From the NCBI GenBank assembly GCA_026394395.1, contig JAPKYK010000003.1, positions 76,547 to 140,546 of the forward strand: a stretch of DNA of 64,000 nucleotides, written 5' to 3'. A program made the translations under genes and the position numbers. Under the pieces are notes generated by a model. That model saw only the letters and a program-made list of their open reading frames with translations. It had not been told where the DNA came from and searched no databases. Shown here in pieces: positions 26,366 to 35,483 of this stretch. The stretch's first letter is position 1; each line of letters opens with the position of its first letter. Origin of the DNA: Methanomassiliicoccales archaeon (GTDB lineage: Archaea; Thermoplasmatota; Thermoplasmata; Methanomassiliicoccales; UBA472).

Positions 26366-26525
26366 GTCTAAGAACTAAGGAACATGGGGATAATCATCCT
26401 TCTGGTCAGCAGAGGGGTTGGGATCCGTTCCCTCGGGCTTTTGTTCGGGACTTTTCGCCCCTAAATAAAAGGATTAACTGACCAAATTATATTAGATGGG
26501 GCTCATCATGTCGCCATAGAACTCC

Positions 26526-27632
26526 ATGGCCTGCCCTTCACAATCTTTATCCGACCGGGTACTGACATTTTCCATGGAAGCCTCCGCGGAGCTTTCCAAC
26601 CAGCAGGCCCTTTTGAATAAGATACGGAAGGAGGACGCACACCAGTTCCGAAGGCTCCTGATACCGCTGGCGTTTCTGCTCCTGATGACCGCCATCATCC
26701 TGATCTATCCGAAGGCCCTCTTCATCTGGTTCGTCGTCAGCCTGTTCCTTTACTCCTACAATTTCCTTTTCCTGCTGTTGCCTACCACCTCCAAGGAATC
26801 CCGCTCGAAAAGGAGAGGCTCCATGATGAGGCCAGGCCCGGACCATAAGTGGCTGGGGTTCAAGCTCTTGCTGAAGAAACGCAAACTGGCGGTGGAGATG
26901 GGGCTCACCCTGTTCCTGGGCCGCATGGTGCCATTGACCATCAGCTTCACCATCATCATGGGCCTGGGAATGTCCATCCTGGTCTATTTCTTGCTCACCG
27001 CCTATACAGCGGCCAGCGGTCTGACCTGGCTGATCACGGGGCAGGTCGTCCTCATCCTCCTCTTCTATATCCTGGTTAACGTCCTGCGCCCCCAGGCCCA
27101 GGGAATCTCTACCCTGGAAAAATCCTGGAAGCTGCGTTTGGGTAAGGCACATTCCCGGGGCCGGGCGGCTATCTTCCTGGTCAGGTTGACGGTAGTCGGG
27201 ATGATCACGATATCGGCCACCCTTTTCATCGGAGCGTTGATATTGCCGGGGGTGACCTTCGTCACGCTGCTGTCCAGTTTGGGCGACTTTACCAATTACG
27301 ATCTGCTTCTGGCCATCGGAGTGTTCGCGGTTCAGATGTGGGTGATGAGAAGCTTCCAGAGCATAATGAGCCGGCGCATGGCCATCAAGTTGCTCTACGT
27401 CCGCATCGACAAGTTGCAGGAGTTGTTGCAGGGTGCGGAAAAGATAAGTTCCATCATTGGCGAGGAGTTCGAGATATGGGAGGGATTTGAGACCATCCTG
27501 TCCGAATACTACTCCATGATGGTATACGACATCTTTCGCCTGGACTTCTTCGGGCGGGCACCGGTGTACCTGGTCGGCCCAAGGCTGGTTTACATACTGG
27601 ACGATCGGGCGCTGTCGCACATCCCTGACTGA
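26526..27632 (+). CDS. Multi-pass membrane protein of unknown function
   Basis: A 368-residue protein with six to seven hydrophobic helices. The first pair (about 44-85) is followed by a basic loop (SKESRSKRRGS), then helices near 130-185 and 215-280. A soluble C-terminal part (about 285-368, starting MSRRMAIKLLYVRIDKLQELLQ) looks like a helical cytoplasmic domain. I do not recognise a family. The start may be ATG 26526 or 26574 (MEASAELSNQ). A TATA-like AATTATATTAG at about 26484-26494 precedes both. Confidence 0.6.
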   Translation: MACPSQSLSDRVLTFSMEASAELSNQQALLNKIRKEDAHQFRRLLIPLAFLLLMTAIILIYPKALFIWFVVSLFLYSYNFLFLLLPTTSKESRSKRRGSMMRPGPDHKWLGFKLLLKKRKLAVEMGLTLFLGRMVPLTISFTIIMGLGMSILVYFLLTAYTAASGLTWLITGQVVLILLFYILVNVLRPQAQGISTLEKSWKLRLGKAHSRGRAAIFLVRLTVVGMITISATLFIGALILPGVTFVTLLSSLGDFTNYDLLLAIGVFAVQMWVMRSFQSIMSRRMAIKLLYVRIDKLQELLQGAEKISSIIGEEFEIWEGFETILSEYYSMMVYDIFRLDFFGRAPVYLVGPRLVYILDDRALSHIPD

Positions 27633-27743
27633 CCGATGGTCTGTATGGACTGGCTCTGCCCCGGGTTTGCCCTGATAAAATAATGGTTGCGGCATCCATA
27701 TGGTCCCATTGACCCGGACGCCGCCGGAGTCCTTGGAATAGAG

Positions 27744-27753
27744 AAATATATAG
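27744..27753 (+). promoter_or_regulatory. TATA box of the alpha/beta hydrolase gene
   Basis: AAATATATAG centred about 26 bp before ATG 27775. This predicts transcription starting at or next to the start codon, a leaderless message. Confidence 0.5.
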
Positions 27754-27774
27754 GGATTCCAATCCCGCCGTCCG

Positions 27775-28566
27775 ATGCCTAAGGCCGACCTAGGGGACGT
27801 TCGCCTCAATTACGAGGTTCACGGGGAAGGGGACCCGCTGGTCCTCATCACCGGGCTGGGGGGCGAGATATCCTTCTGGAAGAAGTACGTCCCGCAGCTG
27901 AGCCGGAAGCACCAGATCATCGTCCTGGACAACCGCGGGGCTGGGGAGACGGAATATCCTTCCTCGCTCTTTACCATGAGCACCCTGGCCGACGACATCG
28001 TACAGCTCTTGGACTCCTTGAACGTGGAACGTTCCCATGTTCTGGGATGGTCCATGGGCGGCAACGTGGCCCAGGAGATTGCCATAAATCACCGTGACAG
28101 GGTCGGCTCTCTAGTGCTCATGTCCACCTACGCCCGCCGGCCGGAGCGCTCGGCCTTCGCCATCGACACCATGATCCGTACCGTGGACGAAGGGGCCACC
28201 TTCGACTCGCTGATGGAGCTAATGCAGTCCTGGTGCCTGCCAGAGGACTATTTTCGCCGGTTGGCCTTGGCCAAACCGGCCCAGCGCCGCCAGAACGGCA
28301 ACGGAAAAAGGGCTGCGGAGGGATTCAGGGCCCAGAAACTGGCCTTGGACCTTTTCGACAGTCACGAACGTCTTTGCGGCATCACTTCTCCCACCCTGAT
28401 ATTGCACGGGGACGAGGACATCATGGTGGCGCCGCACTTCGCGGTCGAACTTATGAACAGGATCGAAGGGGCAGAGGTCGAATGGGTGCCCGGGGCAGGT
28501 CACATCCTGCCCGCGGACAAGTGCTGCCCGCAGGTCCTCGGGTTCCTGGACCGACACCCGCTCTGA
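27775..28566 (+). CDS. Alpha/beta hydrolase
   Basis: A 263-residue hydrolase with a full catalytic triad: Ser93 in GWSMGG, an Asp at 213 or 215 in HGDEDIMV, and His243 in GAGHILP. The oxyanion part is TGLGGEISFW and the RGAGETEYP loop follows. It resembles the 3-oxoadipate enol-lactonase/BioH-type esterases, but the substrate cannot be told. No operon partner: Taw1 on the other strand converges 2 bp away. Confidence 0.88.
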   Translation: MPKADLGDVRLNYEVHGEGDPLVLITGLGGEISFWKKYVPQLSRKHQIIVLDNRGAGETEYPSSLFTMSTLADDIVQLLDSLNVERSHVLGWSMGGNVAQEIAINHRDRVGSLVLMSTYARRPERSAFAIDTMIRTVDEGATFDSLMELMQSWCLPEDYFRRLALAKPAQRRQNGNGKRAAEGFRAQKLALDLFDSHERLCGITSPTLILHGDEDIMVAPHFAVELMNRIEGAEVEWVPGAGHILPADKCCPQVLGFLDRHPL

Positions 28567-28568
28567 CC

Positions 28569-29501
28569 CTAATCCAAGCCTGGTATCTTAGTGTCCGTCC
28601 CCGCCTCGCCGAACACGGCCACGCGGCTGTCAGACTTCTCTTTCAATAGAACGATGCCCAGCTCCTCGGCCACCCGCCTTCCGAACTCCAGTACTTCGGC
28701 GTGCGAGGGCATGTTGTCCATGGACATGCGTCGGCGGGAGTCTCCTACGAAAACAAAGCCCTTGGGTTCCACGAAGGTCGGGTCGGCCAGGCGGTCCAGC
28801 TGGGCGTATTCCTTCTCCCAGCCCAGGTTCCAGTCCTTGACCAGGGTGTGCCTGATCACCGTCCTGGTGCTCAGGGACGGCAGTAGCTCGAGCGTTCTTC
28901 TAAGCCGCTGCCATCCGTCCGGGATGCGCGGAACGCACAGGTTCCGGTAGATGTCCTCGTTGGGGGCGGCTAAGGTGACGTACAGCTGGGTAGGCAGCGT
29001 GCTCAAGTTCTCCAGCACCTCCGGGAACGTCCCGTTGGTGACCAGGAAGGTGGTCATGCCCCGCCGGTGGCAGAGCTCGATGAAGTCGCCCAGGTATGGG
29101 TACATGGTAGGTTCGCCGGCCAAAGAGATCGCTACCTGCTTAGGCTGTCTGGCCTCCTCCCACATAACCGGCGAGCAGCGAGGGTCCCCCTTGAACCCGG
29201 TGACCAGCTGCCTTTGCCCTTCGATGCAGGTGTCCAGCACCACCTCTGGTTCTTGCCATTTGCTCACCGACGATTCGAAGCCGCGCACCCGCCAGCAGAA
29301 GAGGCAGTTGTGCGTGCAATCGTTCACCACCGGGGTCATCTGCAGGCAGCGATGCGAACGAATGCCATAGAAGTCCTGCTTGTAGCAGGTGCGCCCCTTC
29401 AGCAGGCTCTGCTTCATCCAGTGGCACAGCTTGACCCCGGCATGGTCCCCGCACAGTCGGTACTGCTGCTTCTGCAGTATCTCCCGCAGGTCGTCCTTCA
29501 T
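28569..29501 (-). CDS. taw1: 4-demethylwyosine synthase (Taw1)
   Basis: Radical-SAM enzyme that condenses pyruvate carbons with m1G37 of tRNA-Phe to form 4-demethylwyosine. It has 310 residues. The SAM cluster Cys are C62, C66 and C69 (CTHNCLFC). C26, C39 and C52 fit the second cluster of the family. ISLAGEPTMYPYLGDFIELCHRRGMTTFLVTNG is characteristic. ATG 29501 is chosen; the open frame upstream runs into the rfcL coding region. It lies 4 bp after the rfcL stop. Confidence 0.95.
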   Translation of the reverse strand: MKDDLREILQKQQYRLCGDHAGVKLCHWMKQSLLKGRTCYKQDFYGIRSHRCLQMTPVVNDCTHNCLFCWRVRGFESSVSKWQEPEVVLDTCIEGQRQLVTGFKGDPRCSPVMWEEARQPKQVAISLAGEPTMYPYLGDFIELCHRRGMTTFLVTNGTFPEVLENLSTLPTQLYVTLAAPNEDIYRNLCVPRIPDGWQRLRRTLELLPSLSTRTVIRHTLVKDWNLGWEKEYAQLDRLADPTFVEPKGFVFVGDSRRRMSMDNMPSHAEVLEFGRRVAEELGIVLLKEKSDSRVAVFGEAGTDTKIPGLD

Positions 29502-29505
29502 GCGC

Positions 29506-30936
29506 TCACCCGCTGTATTCGAAAAGGGAGCTCTGCTTGCCCTTAGGCTCCGGCCGTTTTTCCGGTTTCTTCTCCTCTTCGGGAGGCTCGGCCGTTGTGG
29601 CCTTTCCTGTTGCTGGTTCACTTACCCCACGGAGCTTTTCCGCCTCGGCCATCAGGTGCTTGACCTCGGCCGAGTCCACCTTCTTGTCCAGTATGAAGGC
29701 GACCTCTTCCGTGTCTAGCTTCATCTCCTTGATCATGGCCAATCGATACTCTTTATCGGCCCGGAAGATGGCGGTGAAGTATGGAAGCACGTCCTGGGCC
29801 GAGCGGCGGGTGGAGGTGTGGGTGCATTCGGATATCTTGCGGGCGATGCCGGTCTTCATTCCGCGCGTGGCCTTGCTGCGGGACATCTTCATTATGTACA
29901 TGGGGAAGCGGTACTGCACCCAGCTCCGGCTGGGGCGGGACTTGGAAGAGGTGACGCCCACGGACAGGTGATCGCTGGCGTAGGCCCACAGACGATAGTA
30001 TTGGCGCCGGCCGGTCCATTTAAGGAAGATGTCGGCCCGGGACAAGTGCCTGTAGGCCCGTTCCAGGTCCTCGGGCTGCTTGTACTCCTGCGGTACGTTC
30101 TCGTCCAGCCACATCATGACATGTTCAGGCGTCTCGTCCACGTCCATAATGGTGCGCTTTGCTCGGTTGACGTCCCCCTCGTGAAGGATGTCCCGCATCA
30201 GGTCGTACATGCTCTTGACCGACATGCGGCTCTGCAGCACGAAGGCGTCGTCGTCGCCGATGTTGAGGTTGCCTTCGGCCACGGCCTGCAGGTCCCGCAC
30301 CGCCGCCCGCATGTCCCCATTGGAATTCTCGATGATGGTCTCGAAGACCCGCTGCGGCACCTCGATCCCCTGGTCCAGGGCGATCTTGCGTAGCACGTTG
30401 CGCATTGTGTTTCCTTGCACCTTACTGACCTTCAGCTGCAGGGTGTTATTCTTGATCGCCGCGCTCTTCCGGCTCAGCTCGTAGAAATCATTGACGATCA
30501 GGATGACCGGCTGCCTGGTGTTGGCCACCAGGTCAGCTATGGCCGGCACTCCCCCGGTGTCCACCCCGCCGAAGATGCTGTCCGCTTCGTCCAGTATGAT
30601 CAGCTTGAGATGACCGTCCTTGCTGGAAAGGAACTCGCCGTCGTCGTTGAACGTTTCCGAACGGGAGCCGCGTCCGGCTATCTTCTTTATGGCCTCGGCG
30701 TTCCTTTGGTCGGAGGCGTTCATCTCTACCACCCCCCAGCTGAAGTCGTTGGCCAGGGCCAGGGCCGCGCTGGTCTTGCCAACGCCAGGTGGTCCCATTA
30801 GCACCGCGGCCTTCTGCGAAGGGTGACCTTCCTCCCAGGATATGGCCCACTGCTGCAGCTCCTTGATCACCTTGGGATTGCCGACCACTTCCGACAGCTT
30901 TTTCGGCCGGTACAGCTCGGTCCAATCGTCACCCAT
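29506..30936 (-). CDS. rfcL: Replication factor C large subunit
   Basis: Clamp-loader AAA+ ATPase of 476 residues that loads PCNA with the small RFC subunits. Walker A GPPGVGKT lies at 48-55, and Walker B LIILDEADSIFGG follows. The C-terminal half holds the collar domain, then a Glu/Lys/Pro-rich linker (EPPEEEKKPEKRPEPKGK) and a terminal QSSLFEY PCNA-binding motif. The start at 30936 (MGDDWTELYRPK) is the conserved one. A TATA box near 30960-30968 makes it leaderless. Confidence 0.95.
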   Translation of the reverse strand: MGDDWTELYRPKKLSEVVGNPKVIKELQQWAISWEEGHPSQKAAVLMGPPGVGKTSAALALANDFSWGVVEMNASDQRNAEAIKKIAGRGSRSETFNDDGEFLSSKDGHLKLIILDEADSIFGGVDTGGVPAIADLVANTRQPVILIVNDFYELSRKSAAIKNNTLQLKVSKVQGNTMRNVLRKIALDQGIEVPQRVFETIIENSNGDMRAAVRDLQAVAEGNLNIGDDDAFVLQSRMSVKSMYDLMRDILHEGDVNRAKRTIMDVDETPEHVMMWLDENVPQEYKQPEDLERAYRHLSRADIFLKWTGRRQYYRLWAYASDHLSVGVTSSKSRPSRSWVQYRFPMYIMKMSRSKATRGMKTGIARKISECTHTSTRRSAQDVLPYFTAIFRADKEYRLAMIKEMKLDTEEVAFILDKKVDSAEVKHLMAEAEKLRGVSEPATGKATTAEPPEEEKKPEKRPEPKGKQSSLFEYSG

Positions 30937-30995
30937 CAAGCTTCTCAATGACCACTTGGCTTATAAAAGTGAGGTATAGAGGATTAAAAATAAAG

Positions 30996-31003
30996 AAAAA
31001 AAA
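30996..31003 (-). terminator. Oligo-T terminator after the propeller/FnIII surface protein
   Basis: Eight T in a row on the minus strand, followed by more T-rich sequence, 23 bp past the stop of the 912-residue gene. It also separates that gene from the leaderless rfcL promoter. Confidence 0.45.
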
Positions 31004-31025
31004 GGGAGGGTGGGAACCCTCGTTC

Positions 31026-33764
31026 TTAGGCCTTGGGCCTCCTCTTGTACAGTATGAAGGCTCCGACCCCGACGGCGGCGATCACGATGACGACCACGAT
31101 TATCATAATCATCAGATCGTTGCTGGGGTTGGCTGTGGCGGTGGCCGCGTTGCTTTCCGGGCCCTCTCCGGCCGGATTGACCGCGGTGACCTTGTAGGAA
31201 TACTCCACACCGTTCTCCAGTCCAGTGTCGGTGTACTCGGTCTCATTGCCGTCGACGGTGGCGATCAGGATCCAATACCCGGTGGCGTTCTTGCGGTATA
31301 TGTTGTAATGGTCTATCGCCGCTCCACCGTTGCTGGGTTCGTCCCAGCTGAGCTTCACCGACTTGTCGCGCCCGGAAGCTCCCAGGTCAGGCGCTCCTGG
31401 CAGAGTGCAAGGAGTTCCGGTCACCGAGGCGTATTGGCTGCTTCCTTCGGAGTTGACCGCCCTGATGCGGTAATCGAAGGAAACGCCGTTGGTCAGCCCT
31501 GAGTCAACATAGAACGCGCTGTCTGCGCTGACCGTGGCCAGCAGTTCGAAGTCAGAGGTGCCGGCAGGGGCCCGGAATATCCGGTACTCGGTTATGTTGG
31601 AACCGCCGTCGCTCTGCGGGGGCAGCCAGTTCAGGGTCAGCAATCCGTCGTCCACATCGACCGTGAAGTTCTGCGGGGCGGTTGGCACGACCAGCGAGGA
31701 TGCGTACTTCAGCTCCATGGTGTCTGGATCATAGTAGCTTATGTGAACGCGATTCTGTTGGTCCATGACCATGGATATCTGGTCTCCACAGCCGCTCAGG
31801 TCGACCTTCTGGAACATCCAGATACCGTTCCTCATTTCCGCAAGCTTGAGGATTCCGTTGTTGTCTACGTAGGCGATATGCTCATCACCGTTCTCATCTA
31901 CGGCTATAGCACTGTCTACGCCTGCGCTGACCTCGATGAAGGTAGCGTTCCAAGTGCCATTGACATTGTTCACGTATTTCAGAGCTTTAGAGAAGGTGTT
32001 GTAGTAAGTTATGTACACCTTGTCCTGCCCATCGATGAACATGGATATACCCCTGCCCAGCTGATTGGACGATTCGATTTCCTCAGGGTTCCAGAGAGTA
32101 CCGGTAAGTACACTATGGACGAGCGCGCCGTTGCGATAGTAAGCCACATGCACTCTGTCATTGGAGTCGAGCGACATGGATATCTGAGTCATGGCGGTGA
32201 GCCCTGAATCGATGGTACCTATGTTTAAATCACCACTTGTGTAGTTGACGTACTTCAGAGCACCAGAGCCTTCGTTTGTGTAGGCGATGAACAGTGATCC
32301 GTTCGAATCGATCACCATCGCACTAAACATGCCGACGTCACCGGACTCGACCAGGGTCTCGTTTATCCAGTTCCCGTTTTCGTTCGTGGCATACTTCAGG
32401 TTCTTTGAGGTCGCATCATAATAACAGATATGGGCCTTGCCATTGGAATCTAGCGCCAGATAGGGATTTTGACCCACCATGACCGTCGAATTATCGACTG
32501 TCTCCACAATCCATCCATTTCCGTCGCTGAACGCATAGTTCAATCTCCCATGTGTGGTGTTCTCTTCGAGATATGTGTCATAATAGGCTATGTGGACATT
32601 TCCCTGGGGATCGACAACTATCGAACTCGTCTTTACGGCGCTCCCAGATTCATCAACGGTCTCGGATACCCATATAGCCCCGGAGTTCGTGATATATGTC
32701 AGTTGAGAAGTTGAACCGGCCTGGTCAATATAGACTATGTGTTGCTTATCATTGTAATCAGAGACCATGGCGCTGGACATACCACCACTATCATCCAAGA
32801 TCGAGCAGTTCCAATCACCGTCTAGAACGGCATAGCAAAGATACCCGTTGACAAAATCATAGTAGCTTATATGGACGACACCATTGGAATCGACATCTAG
32901 TGAAGGTCCGTTCCGAACATCGGTGGTGTTATCGACAATTTCATCAGCCCATATTCCAGTCGTTCCGCGAACAGCGAACTTGAGCTCGTGGGACACATCG
33001 TCATAATAGGCCACGCAGGATTTTCCATCAACGACGTCGATAGCCATATCGCTCCCGAATAATGAACTGTCGTCAACGGTTTCTGTCGACCAATCCGTCC
33101 CGTTTCCATAAGCATACATTAATTTATGGTCCGAAGAGGTGAACACAACTCCGAGAACACCACTATTCATTACCAGGCTGCTACCGAAACCTACGGATTC
33201 TGCCACTACGGCAGTGTTCCATCCGTCCCCGGTGTTAATTGCGACTTTCAGATCGTGGTTCGAATAGTCCAGATACGTTATGAATATATCACCGGAGCTA
33301 CAGACTATCGAGTTGTATTCACCAACGACACCAATGGAGTCGACGATGGATATGACCCACGAATCGCCATCCCAGGTAGCATAATTAAGATTCTGGTTGG
33401 TCCAGTCGTAATAGCTGATGTGAACGCCACCTGATTCGTCGACGGCGATAGAATTGAATCTGCCAACGTTGCCAACATCATCGACGATCTTGGTCTCCCA
33501 TTCGCCGTTGCTGTTAGTAGCGTACATGAGATCCGTTCCCACGGTATTATAATAGCTCACGTGGAGATAACCGTTCGAATCGATTGCTTGGCTCAAATCG
33601 TAACTGACATCTGAATCACTGTCGATGACCCCTTTTGTCCATGAGGTCTCATCCAATGTAAGAGTCGGCGCCGCAGCGACTCCTCCGACAAAGAACAGAC
33701 TTATGAAGATGGGCATCAATAGTAACAATGCTACTGCTGATGCTATCAGCTGTTTCTTTTGCAT
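31026..33764 (-). CDS. Large cell-surface protein: propeller-like repeats, two fibronectin III domains, C-terminal membrane anchor
   Basis: A 912-residue exported protein. It has a signal peptide (basic start, LIASAVALLLLMPIFISLFF, cleavage near VAAA). About residues 35-690 hold a dozen or more copies of a 45-55 residue unit of the form VDSNGxxHISYYD-x-LKYA-W-VD-VG. Repeats of this kind build beta-propellers. Two FnIII domains follow (about 695-785 and 790-880, with LTLNWLPPQSDGG and VKLSWDEPSNGGA), and the end is a single membrane helix plus KRRPKA. It probably acts in adhesion or binding of a polymer. Base composition shifts within the gene, AT-rich in the repeat part. Confidence 0.8.
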   Translation of the reverse strand: MQKKQLIASAVALLLLMPIFISLFFVGGVAAAPTLTLDETSWTKGVIDSDSDVSYDLSQAIDSNGYLHVSYYNTVGTDLMYATNSNGEWETKIVDDVGNVGRFNSIAVDESGGVHISYYDWTNQNLNYATWDGDSWVISIVDSIGVVGEYNSIVCSSGDIFITYLDYSNHDLKVAINTGDGWNTAVVAESVGFGSSLVMNSGVLGVVFTSSDHKLMYAYGNGTDWSTETVDDSSLFGSDMAIDVVDGKSCVAYYDDVSHELKFAVRGTTGIWADEIVDNTTDVRNGPSLDVDSNGVVHISYYDFVNGYLCYAVLDGDWNCSILDDSGGMSSAMVSDYNDKQHIVYIDQAGSTSQLTYITNSGAIWVSETVDESGSAVKTSSIVVDPQGNVHIAYYDTYLEENTTHGRLNYAFSDGNGWIVETVDNSTVMVGQNPYLALDSNGKAHICYYDATSKNLKYATNENGNWINETLVESGDVGMFSAMVIDSNGSLFIAYTNEGSGALKYVNYTSGDLNIGTIDSGLTAMTQISMSLDSNDRVHVAYYRNGALVHSVLTGTLWNPEEIESSNQLGRGISMFIDGQDKVYITYYNTFSKALKYVNNVNGTWNATFIEVSAGVDSAIAVDENGDEHIAYVDNNGILKLAEMRNGIWMFQKVDLSGCGDQISMVMDQQNRVHISYYDPDTMELKYASSLVVPTAPQNFTVDVDDGLLTLNWLPPQSDGGSNITEYRIFRAPAGTSDFELLATVSADSAFYVDSGLTNGVSFDYRIRAVNSEGSSQYASVTGTPCTLPGAPDLGASGRDKSVKLSWDEPSNGGAAIDHYNIYRKNATGYWILIATVDGNETEYTDTGLENGVEYSYKVTAVNPAGEGPESNAATATANPSNDLMIMIIVVVIVIAAVGVGAFILYKRRPKA

Positions 33765-34103
33765 CCCATTTCCCTCCGTTTAATAAAGTTGACAAATATA
33801 TCGTCATTAACATATTTGAATTGAATGATGGATTTTCTATTATTATATCTGATTACGATATTATTCATTTATAATTACATATTATATTTTATGTAGTTGC
33901 GTATATTACTTTACTAATTAATAAGAATACATTTCATTATGTTTTGGGTCGAATATTGGAACTCCGGTTTCCGCCTTCTATATATATTTATTGTGATTTG
34001 ATAAAATGTTGTTGGTCGACCCACATTTAAATTTATATAACTTAATTTTTATGGATTGCTTTTTCTAATGTTAATAGTATGGTTTTATTAAGGCAGAAGT
34101 TAA
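33765..34103 (+). other. AT-rich divergent intergenic region
   Basis: About 340 bp between the surface-protein gene and the fasciclin gene, very AT-rich. No reading frame of note. TATA-like stretches are frequent; the one at about 34023-34041 (AAATTTATATAAC) is best placed for the fasciclin gene. A GGTCGACC palindrome lies near 34013. I see no RNA gene. Confidence 0.5.
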
Positions 34104-34577
34104 ATGCGGTCCAGGGATTTTATGGGATTCTTCGACATATTCAAGAAAAAAGGTTCCTGGGTAGCAGATCCGAACCTGAAAACGATCGCAGAAACATTAG
34201 CAGCCGACGACGACTACAAGACCTTGGTCGCGGCAGCCAAAGCAGCAGGCCTGGTTGATGTTCTGGGTAAGAAAGGTCCGTTCACCGTTTTCGCCCCGAA
34301 CAACTCCGCGTTCATCGACCTTCCTGATGGAACTGTCGAGGGGTTGCTGAAGGACAAGGAGAAGCTGAAGGCCGTTCTGGCTCACCACATCGTGGATGGA
34401 ACAGGTCTATCCTATGATGAGATAGCTGCTAAGCCTACGGTGGCGATGAAGGACCAGAAGGAGCTGGCCGTCGATGTAAAAGGCTTATTGAAGGTCGGAG
34501 GTGCCAGGATCATTCGCGGCAATATAAAATGCCGGAACGGCTACATCCAGGTAATCGATAAAGTACTAGTTCCTTAA
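34104..34577 (+). CDS. Fasciclin (FAS1) domain protein
   Basis: Up to 157 residues; ATG 34122 (MGFFDIFKKKGS) is an equally good start. One FAS1 domain spans nearly the whole protein: TIAETLAADDDYKTLVAAAKAAGLVDVL, then FTVFAPNNSAF, LKAVLAHHIVDG and GYIQVIDKVLVP. FAS1 domains are adhesion or scaffold modules. There is no signal peptide, which is unusual, so the protein may be cytoplasmic or leave by another route. A strong terminator follows. Confidence 0.92.
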   Translation: MRSRDFMGFFDIFKKKGSWVADPNLKTIAETLAADDDYKTLVAAAKAAGLVDVLGKKGPFTVFAPNNSAFIDLPDGTVEGLLKDKEKLKAVLAHHIVDGTGLSYDEIAAKPTVAMKDQKELAVDVKGLLKVGGARIIRGNIKCRNGYIQVIDKVLVP

Positions 34578-34590
34578 ATAAAATAATTTA

Positions 34591-34624
34591 ATGCAGGGAC
34601 CCCCCTGCATATTTTAGTTTTTTT
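34591..34624 (+). terminator. Hairpin plus T-run terminator between convergent genes
   Basis: A perfect 8-bp stem ATGCAGGG/CCCTGCAT (34591-34598, 34603-34610) with loop ACCC, then a T-rich tail ending in seven T (34618-34624). It sits between the fasciclin gene and the convergent ferritin gene. Such a bacterial-type intrinsic terminator is unusual among the plain T runs seen elsewhere in the window. Confidence 0.75.
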
Positions 34625-35154
34625 CAAGGAGTTCCAACGGTGGTTCCGGGTATTGCTGGGGCAACGAACACCCTAGTTGCCAGTTGACCATCCACCTGCA
34701 TCAATGCGGGCATGTTGTCTCCAATCTTCTTGAGCTTCCTGGTCAGGGTGCTGGTGTTGTCCTCTTCCTCGACCTGCTCGGCCACATACCATTGCAAGAA
34801 CTGGTTGAAAGCGTGGTCCTTCTCCTTGATGGCCAAATCAACCAATTTATGAATCCTTACGGTCACGACCTTAGCTTCGTGGTCGTAGGCGTCGGAGAAG
34901 ACCTCGGCCGCGGACTTCCAATCCTTCTTGGGCATGTCAATTGCCGTCAGTATTACCCTTCCGCCCCGAGCGTTGATGTACTGGATCATGCCCTCGGCGT
35001 GGGCCATCTCCTCCTCTGTCTGAACCTTCATCCAGTTAGCCATGCCCGACAGGTCCACCGAGTGAAAGTACATCTCCATCGCCTTGTAAAGATAGGCGGA
35101 ATACAATTCTGCGTTTATCTGGTCATTTAAAGCTTTTTCAATACTTGCCTTCAT
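34624..35154 (-). CDS. ftn: Ferritin
   Basis: A 176-residue four-helix iron-storage protein of the bacterial-type ferritin class. Ferroxidase ligands are visible as E in NAELYSAYLY, the EEEMAHAEGM motif and the E residues of YVAEQVEEE. Oligomers of 24 oxidise and store iron and protect against oxidants. The C-terminal Pro/Thr-rich end (VAPAIPGTTVGTP) is not part of the fold. It is monocistronic, with AT-rich DNA upstream. Confidence 0.95.
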   Translation of the reverse strand: MKASIEKALNDQINAELYSAYLYKAMEMYFHSVDLSGMANWMKVQTEEEMAHAEGMIQYINARGGRVILTAIDMPKKDWKSAAEVFSDAYDHEAKVVTVRIHKLVDLAIKEKDHAFNQFLQWYVAEQVEEEDNTSTLTRKLKKIGDNMPALMQVDGQLATRVFVAPAIPGTTVGTP

Positions 35155-35321
35155 AGTATATCACTGGAATTTCCATGGAAGCTTCTCATTTATAAAACAT
35201 GCTTCAAAGAACACGACCTCAAACTATGCATGTTATTGTTAGTTATATGTTGATATTAATTTATTAAATATTGTACCTATACTTGTATTATTTTTTTATC
35301 ATTATGTATTAATTAATGATT

Positions 35322-35483
35322 TTAGTCCTCACTGGAGCTGTTTTTCTCTCGTTCTTCGAATAAATCACATAGCTCGTTCAGGAATTGATCATACGTTTGA
35401 CGGAACTTCAATTTGTAGAGCCGGTCTCGCGTCGCTTCGGTCACTTGAATCGTGGTCTTGCTATCTGACAAGTCAATCACCAT
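35322..35483 (-). CDS. Small ribbon-helix-helix or antitoxin-like protein
   Basis: A 53-residue protein, ATG 35483 to TAA 35322. The pattern is a short beta strand (TIQVTEATRDRLYKLK) followed by a helix (TYDQFLNELCDLFEER) and a polar tail ending SSED. This matches the short archaeal VapB/RHH-like proteins in which a T-x-x-T-x-x-x-L strand-helix module repeats. No toxin gene lies beside it: ferritin is on one side, 400 bp of AT-rich DNA on the other. It may be a remnant of a lost toxin-antitoxin pair. Confidence 0.62.
   Translation of the reverse strand: MVIDLSDSKTTIQVTEATRDRLYKLKFRQTYDQFLNELCDLFEEREKNSSSED

Noticed and set aside
26366-26525. Small RNA between the phosphatase and the membrane protein
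   Set aside because: Only a TATA-like element and short G/C runs are seen, with no convincing stem structure.
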